This document shows, in pieces, positions 58,105-64,000 of a stretch of 64,000 nucleotides of DNA. Both the position numbers and the translations under genes were made by a program. Numbering within the stretch: position 1 is the first letter of the stretch; every line of letters starts with the position of its first letter. Origin of the DNA: Gnetum montanum (lineage: Eukaryota > Streptophyta > Gnetopsida > Gnetales > Gnetaceae); the NCBI GenBank assembly GCA_015680685.1, contig MNCI01027357.1, positions 181,394 through 245,393 of the forward strand, given 5' to 3'. The notes under the pieces are model-generated. The model was not told where the DNA came from. It worked only from the letters and a program-made list of their open reading frames with translations, and did no database searches.

Positions 58105-59430
58105 TTACCTAGCCCGCTTACGGATTGCGTCTTTCTGTGCGCGTGTTAATGCAGACAGTAGCTCGCCCTGTAAAAGATAAGCTTTAATATTGTCGTACCA
58201 TTCAGGTGTGCTTTCCTCGAGAAGAGAGGATATTTGCGCCGTCCGAATGATAGGATCTGCACAGTCTGCAATCAATGCAGGGTAGGTGTTAAATAGGTGT
58301 GAAGGCACGTGTAAAGCCAGGGTGGCCAGTGTGTCGGCCAGTGTGTTGTCAGTGCGTGGGACGTGTTGGGCGTCGAAGGTCGTAAATCGCCTCAGAAGAT
58401 CTTTTGCCTGATCGCAGTAAGGCTGCAAATGTACAGCTTTGCAGGTGTAGACTCCAGTGATTTGATTTATGACAAGCATCGAATCGCCCCTAACCGCCAG
58501 GTATTGCACATCTAATTCGCTGGCGGTTAGCAATCCCCTGAGGAGCCTCTCGTACTCTGCCACATTGTTCGTACAAGGGAAGGTCAAGCGATAAGCGTGT
58601 AGATGCACATCCTCAGGCGATAGTGTGATAACAGTGGCAGCACTGCCACCTCTAGCGGTTGAAGCTCCATCGAAATACAATGTTGCTTCGTGGCCTGTCA
58701 AGACAGGGCTTAAACTATGTACATGTTCGTCAGGGAACTCAAGCTCTATTGTGGCTTGGTTGTTAACCGGTGATGTTACTAACTGGTCGGCTATCGCTTG
58801 GCCCTTCGTAGAAGATTGGCCAACATAGTGCAGATCAAATTCTGCGGTGATAGCTGTCCAGCGAGCGATCCTACTGCTTTCGTACAAATTATGCGTGATG
58901 GTCCTAAGGATGTTATTTTTGTAAATAATGTTAACCTGGCTACGGAAAAGGTAATGTCTATATTTCTTAAGCGTAAAAACTAATGCTAGGCAATTATGCT
59001 CTACTTCGTTATACTTCGTTTCGTATGCATATAAAGCATGGCTCAGGTAGTAGATAGGCACTTCGGACCCATCGTTCCTCCTTTGACAAAGTAGTGCTGC
59101 TAACGCTACGTCCGAACTTGCAAGGTAAATGTAAAATGGCAAGTCCCTTTGTGGCGGGAAAACCGTAGGTAAATGTTGGAGTTCCTGTTTAATGCTATCA
59201 AATGCACGTTGGCAATCCTCCGTCCATTCGAAATTAACCCCCTTCTTTAGCAAATGTTGCATAGGGTGCAGCTTGTCGGTTAATCTTGAGATGAATCGGC
59301 GTATGAACTGCAAGTGTCCCTGTAACCCACGTAATTGCTTGAGGTCTGTCGGAGGCGTTAACTTGACAATGGCTTTGACCTTATCAGGGTCAACTCGTAT
59401 GCCGGTTTCCGATACCACAAATCCCAACAT
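58105..59430 (-). CDS. Element 5 RT connection, RNase H and second RNase H
   Basis: 441 codons. Residues 1-120: RT thumb/connection (MLGFVVSETGIRVDPDKVKA, LRGLQGHLQFIRRFI). About 100-230: first RNase H (YLASSDVALAALL, YNEVEHNCLALVFTLKKYRHYL), with its first acidic residue not conserved in the usual DAS context. About 248-375: second, archaeal-type RNase H (TLYFDGAS, NNVAEYERLLRGL, AVRGDSMLVI, PRTDNTLADTLA), with D, E, D and D present. This second domain is the marker of the Tat lineage. The ORF is bounded by stops at both ends. Confidence 0.85.
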   Translation of the reverse strand: MLGFVVSETGIRVDPDKVKAIVKLTPPTDLKQLRGLQGHLQFIRRFISRLTDKLHPMQHLLKKGVNFEWTEDCQRAFDSIKQELQHLPTVFPPQRDLPFYIYLASSDVALAALLCQRRNDGSEVPIYYLSHALYAYETKYNEVEHNCLALVFTLKKYRHYLFRSQVNIIYKNNILRTITHNLYESSRIARWTAITAEFDLHYVGQSSTKGQAIADQLVTSPVNNQATIELEFPDEHVHSLSPVLTGHEATLYFDGASTARGGSAATVITLSPEDVHLHAYRLTFPCTNNVAEYERLLRGLLTASELDVQYLAVRGDSMLVINQITGVYTCKAVHLQPYCDQAKDLLRRFTTFDAQHVPRTDNTLADTLATLALHVPSHLFNTYPALIADCADPIIRTAQISSLLEESTPEWYDNIKAYLLQGELLSALTRAQKDAIRKRAR

Positions 59431-59445
59431 GCGTCAGATTTTGAC

Positions 59446-60435
59446 TCAGAATAAGCAATTCTTCGGGTTAAGCCGGAGCTCATATTTGGAGCATCTTTTA
59501 AGGACTAACTCCAGACCTCCTGAATGATCCTCAAACTTTAAAGACTTCACAGTTATATCGTCTACATAATCATTCAGCCTCTCTAAGAGATAGTCGCTAA
59601 AGATGTACGTCATGGCTCGTTGATACGTTGCTCCGGAATTCTTTAGACCAAATGGCATCATAGTATAACAAAAGGTACCCCAGGGTGTCATGAATGTCAT
59701 AGTTAATTGATGTTCTGGGTTAATGCGAATCTGGTTATAACCAGAGAAGCCATCCATGAATGAGAGGAGTGCATGCCCAGCAGTTGTATCGACTAGTTGA
59801 TCGATACTCGGGAGCGGGAAATTATCTTTGATTGTGGCCTTGTTCAAATCCCGGAAGTCTATGCAAATGCGTATACTCCCGATCTTCTTCGGCACGACCA
59901 CAATGTTAGATACCCAGTCCGAGTAATCGACCGCGCAGATGAAACCAGCTTGATATAGTTTGGTGATTTCGTTACGCACGGCTAGCGCGATCTCTGGCTT
60001 GATTTTGCGTGCTTTTTTCCTAACTGCTTTGATCTGTGGGTCTAAGATGATGTTATTTTGGATTAGCCTGGGATCTAGTCCAGACATATCCTCGTATGAC
60101 CATGCGAAGACAGTGATGTTGTCTTGCAGGACCTGTGTTACGGCATCATGCGTTTCTCATTCTAACAAGGAACTGACTTTAAGCGTTTTAGCTTCACCCC
60201 TATGCATAACGATAGAGACCTCATCAAGGGGGTCTTCGGTTATGTCCCCAGCTTCTAGGTCTAGTGTGCGCGTCAACTGTTCTGGCCATTCCGGGGACAT
60301 CTCCGACGCAGCTATAGTTACGTCTTCTAAGGGGAGGTTAACGTCTATAAACGCGGGATCGAATTGCTTAACTAACTTTCCGTATGGGCTAGTCAGAGTT
60401 AAAGGTGTTGATAGTGTTGCGTCCATTTGTTTGTC
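59446..60435 (-). pseudogene. Element 5 reverse transcriptase
   Basis: 59446-60087 encodes the RT core: SNIVVVPKKIGSIRICIDFR, FMDGFSGYNQIRINPEH, WGTFCYTMMPFGLKNSGAT, LNDYVDDITVKS with the YVDD catalytic box. A stop after LNPKNCLF and another shortly after separate it from the downstream ORF. Upstream, 60157-60435 continues an acidic linker in another frame (LPLEDVTIAASEMSPEWPEQ). A minus-strand splice acceptor TTTTGCAG is at 60436, so the coding exon may begin there. Confidence 0.8.
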
Positions 60436-60826
60436 CTGCAAAACCACAAAGTGCGTAAATGGTTAGAAAGAAGATGACGTGATGGCTAGCAAAGGTGGAA
60501 AGCTAACATAATTTTGAATTTTGTAATGAAGTTGTAATCAATGCTACCCGATTACGAGGCGATAAGATGTGGTAGTTTAACGTCATTTCGGACAACGGTG
60601 CGTGCGATATCAACCACATTAATATCTTGATTTTTGGGTTCCATTTCAGGAAAGTCCCGCTGAAATCGGATATCAAGTCAGTGATTCTCGCATACAAATA
60701 GGCGATTTTTTGGTTAGAACAGACTGTTGGCTATTGTGCATTCAAATTCGCAAGTATTTTCTAGCAAGAGCAAGAAGAGCAAAAGATTTGAAGGTGCAAA
60801 GCTGTGCAAGTGTTGAAGCTGTGATA
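60436..60826. promoter_or_regulatory. divergent spacer between Element 5 pol and the spliced plus-strand gene
   Basis: About 390 bases separate the pol exon (minus) from ATG 60827 (plus). It holds the presumed 5' leader of the plus gene and, at 60569-60600, a single degenerate copy of the minisatellite unit (GTGGTAGTTTAACGTCATTT then CGGAC). No clear TATA box on either strand. Confidence 0.35.
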
Positions 60827-61214
60827 ATGGCGCCTAAGACGAAGAGGAAGAACACTAAATTGGCTAAAATTGACGAGGTATAGGAGAACCTGGCGCATCT
60901 TCAACAGGCTGTGGTCGAAGTGCGTGACTCGACACCTTTGAACCGGTAGGTCATTCTTTACATGCTCGTGCTACTTCAGCGTTTGTGCTATACAGCGTTC
61001 TTCGTGTAAATGAGGGTTTTGGGTTATGGACCTTGCGTTACAGCGAGGGTTTGGCATGGTTGCGTTTATCGCCATTGTCAGAGACGGACCTTGCGCTGTT
61101 GCAAGGGTTTGGATGATTTCCACATAGATAGCTAAGCATGATGTGTAGCATTTCTGTATTAATGATGCAACTGTAAATCTAGGCGTTGATTTATGTAGCG
61201 TGTTTTCTGTACAG

Positions 61215-61664
61215 TGTCGTGCTGAAGCCTATTCTGATTGTGTTAGACATCATTGGGGTTTTGTGTTGGGTAAACCCCATTGTCCCCAATGTCCCTCCTC
61301 CGCACACGCGAGTGCAGGGGAAGGCCATCTGGTTCCGGAAGGGGGCGCTGGAGTTTCTGCAGTTCTTACTGCGCAACTTCAGCATCATTGTGTGGTATAA
61401 TGTGACCGACAATGTTGCCGGTGCCATTTTAGAACACCTGTTGGCGGGGTCTGTAGAGGGGATTCTGGCTTACTTGACAGATGGGGCTATCGATACGGGT
61501 CATCCTGAGGACCAAGCGCTCAGCGTCTGAGGCCTGAGGAATTTACGCTAGATCTGGGAAATGGCCCATTTCAGTTGTTATCATGCATATAACACGCTGT
61601 TCGTGGCTCGCCATGTCTCGACCTACTTCCAGAACCCACAAGGCACGGTGTACTACGCGGGCGG
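61215..61664 (+). pseudogene. exon 2: degenerate FCP1/HAD-type phosphatase-like domain
   Basis: Residues about 40-189 of the spliced reading. ILIVLDIIGVLC matches the HAD/FCP1 motif I region (hhhhDxxGhL), but the second Asp of DxD is Ile. IWFRKGALEFLQFLLRNFSI then IVWYNV matches the R-P/K-G..FL..L...F.hhhW segment before motif II. After the stops at 61528 and 61549, LRNLR-x-IWEMAH then YNTLFVARHV then NPQGTV matches the motif III/IV region, with the Asp pair of motif IV replaced by Ala-Arg. The fold is likely, but the catalytic residues are largely lost, so it would be a pseudophosphatase. Assignment is by pattern; a profile search is needed. Confidence 0.55.
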
Positions 61665-61807
61665 GTAAGCAAATTCTGCCAACTGTATTGTCTTTGTTAG
61701 TTACTGTTATAGTGTCTGTTATCGATGTGAAGTGTAAGAGAAGTCTATGTGCAAAGTGTAAGTTAAGCCTACACTGTATGGTACAGGTTTTTCATACATG
61801 ATAACAG

Positions 61808-63198
61808 GTTAATCGGAGATGGTGATGCGTTGGCCTAGGCCGAAACGACAATAATGGTGTTTACCTCAACCAGCAATGTGCATGCCGGTGTTATAGGGTA
61901 GATTGGCCATGAGATGCGTGAGTATCACACCCGCTATGAGCGTCCTTTTAAGAATTTCCAGGAACTCCGGTGGCTGCACGATGACTGGACCTTAGATTCG
62001 CCCATTACGGTTGAGGATGTACGGAGGGACCTACCGCCATTCCCTTTGTCCTTCGGACCTGGTAAGGCCGCTGTGTGTTCTAATGTTATGCGTGTAGTTG
62101 TGAGTCGTGGACATTACGTAAAGCATTTTTATTTGACTTGCGTTTTATACTGTTCAGTCAGGGAATCCCGGGAGATTACCCTTACGATTTTCGATAGCGA
62201 GGCGAGGGATGTCCTCTTCCGTTACGGCAATATTAAGGATGCACAGCGCTGGCTCGACCACTCGGCGGCCCCAGTCGCGGTGACCGCCAAGATCCGGGCA
62301 ACAGGGCTAATGCACCTATTTTTGGCTACAACCCCTGATATCCCCGCCAGTGAAATGATAGCCTTGGTCAACTCCTTCAGCGAGAAGGCGGAGCGTTTTT
62401 GCATGCGCGTGCATAACGTGCGCGTAAGTTTCGATATTGATGCTCAACTCTTCGCGAACCTGTTCAGCGTCCCCTCGAACAGCCTTCCCATAAAGGCGAA
62501 GACCAAGAGGAGCCCTAGATTCCAGGAGTGTATGAAGGAGTGGGTGAGGATCCCAAAAGAGACCAAAGGGTTTCCTTGTGACAAATTCGAGATGGACGCT
62601 GCCAAGACACTGTATCCCCTTTTCCGGGCCCAGACTTTCCCCAAAACCCTCTCGCAGGCGAAGTTCTTTTCTGTAGAACAGACCCACATTATGCGAGAGG
62701 TTCTGGAGGAGGGAACCCGATTCGATTGGGCAAACTATTTGGCCAAGGGACTGCGCAGTGAAATGGTCAAGCTTCGCAAGAAGCTTGAGTCCCGCTTTAA
62801 TGTGCATTACGCCTTTTTCATAGCTTGCCTTCGGTGGTTTGCTGAGTTTCTGGTCATCTAGAGGAATGGGGTCTGGGAACAGCAAGACCGAGACCAACTA
62901 TCCAGACCTTGGATTGCCCACATTCTCAGTACTACCCGTGGGCAGGATCCGCCGGAAGGAATCGGGGAGTCGTTGTTTGTAACAACTAAAGGCTTGGCGG
63001 TGCCCCAAGTGCAAGGTCTCGACAGCGTAGGTGGGATAATGCCTACCTACACCGGTGACGCCTCGTGAGGGAAGCGTGTGGTGGAAGAAATTGTGGAACC
63101 GGCAGCTCGGCGTAAGAGGCTCCGTCTAGCCAAGGCCCCTGGGGGTAACGCAAGCCAAACTGTTGCGGTCAAGGTTCAGCGGAATAAGCTTCCACCTA
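61808..63198 (+). pseudogene. exon 3: large unrecognised domain, 315-codon uninterrupted core
   Basis: Contains an open stretch 61914-62861 and continues in frame after TAG 62859 and TGA 63066 to a GTAAGT donor at 63199. The core (KAERFCMRVHNVRVSFDIDA, EEGTRFDWANYLAKGLRSEM, NVHYAFFIACLRWFAEFLVI) shares a loose layout with plant transposon-protein domains: a V-x-V-x-F strand, a central Asp-Trp-Ala helix and a hydrophobic C-terminal helix. I cannot assign it firmly. The tail is basic (ARRKRLRLAK near 63110-63140), possibly a nuclear localisation signal. Confidence 0.5.
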
Positions 63199-63279
63199 GT
63201 AAGTGTGAAAGGATTGTAGTACGCAATGTTTTATTTAGATAGTCTGGCATTATATGGTAACGTGCGGTGGTGTAAACAG

Positions 63280-64000
63280 TAAAAATGATAGGGCAATTGA
63301 CCCCTGAGACAGGGGCGATGATACTAAGCCGTGGGGAGGGGGCCTCAATTTTGGAAGAAGAGGCTCCAGCTGTTAATGTGAGCCATGTGCAGGCTCAGGT
63401 ACATGAGGAGGCCCCAGCTATTGGAACCAGCGATGCACAGACTCTAGTGCATGAAAGGGAAAGGGATACGGAAGATGTTGATGAAATCGCCACTGTCACC
63501 GGCAGAGGTAATGAGTGCGTTAGCGTATTTGTAGGACCTTGTTAATAGATGGAGTGTCTAACCAAATTACGCTACAGGGGAAGAAGATGCATCTACGTCT
63601 GCTGCTGTGAGCAAAACATGGAGAGACTTCCCCGACAAATTTTCCTTCATGGAAGGCATCGTTAATGACATGATCGAGCGTTTGGAGCGCGTCGAACCTA
63701 GCGCTGGTATGTTATAGCCGCAATGAGTTTATGACATAATGTTTTAGTAATGTGTCATCCATATTGATGTTGTTTTATGTTAGGAGCTCACCTCCAATGG
63801 GATCCCGCGGAGCCCATTGATTTGGACACAACGGAGCCCCCATCTAATGGGGTGGTCGTGCCATGTCACATTTACGAGGAAATGCGTAAATGTGCGTTAC
63901 GCTCGATGCGCTCCATATGGGAAAGTAGGGGCGTTAATGAAAGCCTATGGAAAAGGCTGCAGCGGTCGGAGCAGAGGGTTGAGTCCTTGACCAAAGAAGT
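63280..64000 (+). pseudogene. exons 4-6: acidic repeat linker and coiled-coil tail
   Basis: Exon 4 (63280-63507) is Glu/Ala/Val-rich with an imperfect internal repeat (ILEEEAPAVNVSHVQAQV and VHEEAPAIGTSDAQTLV). Exon 5 (63578-63706) gives FPDKFSFMEGIVNDMIERLE. Exon 6 (from 63784) passes a DLDTTEPPSNG loop into a Arg/Glu/Leu-rich coil (RSMRSIWESRGVNESLWKRL). Introns of 81, 70 and 77 bases have GT-AG ends. The gene continues beyond the window. No stops occur in these exons. Confidence 0.6.

Larger units (their letters stand above)
53625..60435 (-). mobile_element. Element 5: Tat-lineage Ty3/gypsy element (dual RNase H), 5' part atypical
   Basis: Minus-strand order: RT, RNase H, second (archaeal-type) RNase H, integrase, a tandem-repeat-bearing 3' untranslated region, PPT, 3' LTR (53625-55099). 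The second RNase H and the repeat-bearing 3' region are typical of the Tat/Ogre lineage. Protease, gag, PBS and 5' LTR were not found. Upstream of RT there is only a putative splice acceptor and then a gene on the other strand. The five bases before the LTR are CTGAG; the matching duplication is not in the window. CpG-rich, so probably younger than its surroundings. Confidence 0.8.
60827..64000 (+). pseudogene. spliced multi-exon gene with FCP1-like domain and coiled coil, antisense to Element 5
   Basis: Six exons give one continuous frame to the window end: 60827-60945, 61215-61664, 61808-63198, 63280-63507, 63578-63706, 63784->64000. All five introns (269, 143, 81, 70, 77 bp) start GT and end AG, several with GTAAGT- or GTATGT-type donors, and phases 2,2,1,1,1 match at each junction. 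About 840 codons are covered. Seven in-frame stops (TAG 60881, TGA 61528, TAG 61549, TAG 61836, TAG 61899, TAG 62859, TGA 63066) are all reachable by C-to-T change from CAG or CGA, and none is TAA. N-terminus basic (MAPKTKRKNTKLAK), then an FCP1/HAD-like domain, a large unrecognised domain, an acidic linker, a coiled coil. It may be an extra antisense ORF carried by Element 5 or a neighbouring transposon-borne gene. Confidence 0.7.

Noticed and set aside
62316-62897. 193-codon minus-strand ORF
   Set aside because: Shadow of exon 3 of the plus-strand spliced gene; no recognisable domain and opposite to supported splice signals.
1-64000. CRISPR-like arrays, prokaryotic defence islands, or bacterial operons
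   Set aside because: No spaced repeats with unique spacers, no bacterial gene order; introns, tRNA-Asp primer sites and plant retroelement domains show plant nuclear DNA.

Overview
The window looks like intergenic DNA from a large, repeat-rich seed-plant genome, most likely a conifer or other gymnosperm. It is AT-rich and consists almost entirely of nested, decayed LTR retrotransposons. Several are Athila-like Ty3/gypsy elements with a primer site for tRNA-Asp, and there is an endogenous plant pararetrovirus. I saw no rRNA or tRNA gene, CRISPR array or bacterial-type operon. The species is inferred, not proven.

Left part (1-22 kb): the 3' noncoding end of an Athila-like element (1-1258, minus) abuts an endogenous caulimovirid relic (about 1260-15893, minus). 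The relic retains movement-, coat-, protease-, RT- and RNase H-like pieces and a promoter/leader. It is split by complete Element 1 (5531-14175, minus, target duplication ATAAT). Element 1 has gag but no pol; it carries instead a transposon-protein/coiled-coil gene with its own TATA-bearing, palindrome-rich leader. Then follow a 3'-truncated Ty1/copia element (about 15985-19776, minus) and a LINE ORF1 relic (20600-21598, minus).

Middle (21.6-53.6 kb): a very old plus-strand Athila-like Element 4 (5' LTR about 21599-22360; PBS and gag 32077-34755; pol and 3' region 46181-51560) has been split twice by younger relatives. Element 2 (22366-32076, minus, TSD ATTGG) hit its LTR/PBS junction. Element 3 (34756-46180, plus, TSD CTCAT) hit its protease active-site codons. 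Element 3's 5' LTR carries a nested 1602-bp solo LTR (35310-36911). A 363-base assembly gap lies in Element 3 pol. To the right is part of another LTR element (about 51580-53624, minus).

Right part (53.6-64 kb): base composition becomes richer in GC and CpG. A Tat-lineage Ty3/gypsy element on the minus strand has an LTR (53625-55099), a PPT, a 30/60-bp tandem repeat in its 3' untranslated region (56230-56940), and integrase, two RNase H domains and RT (56959-60435). No gag or protease is seen upstream of its RT. Instead, on the opposite strand from 60827 to the window end, there is a spliced gene of at least six exons with consistent intron phases. It encodes a degenerate FCP1/HAD-phosphatase-like domain, a large unrecognised domain and a coiled coil. 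An intron-bearing gene antisense to a retroelement is the most unusual item in the window.

Throughout, premature stops are mostly TAG or TGA where relatives suggest CAG or CGA, as expected from deamination of methylated cytosines in CHG and CG contexts. Nearly all coding regions here should be treated as pseudogenes.
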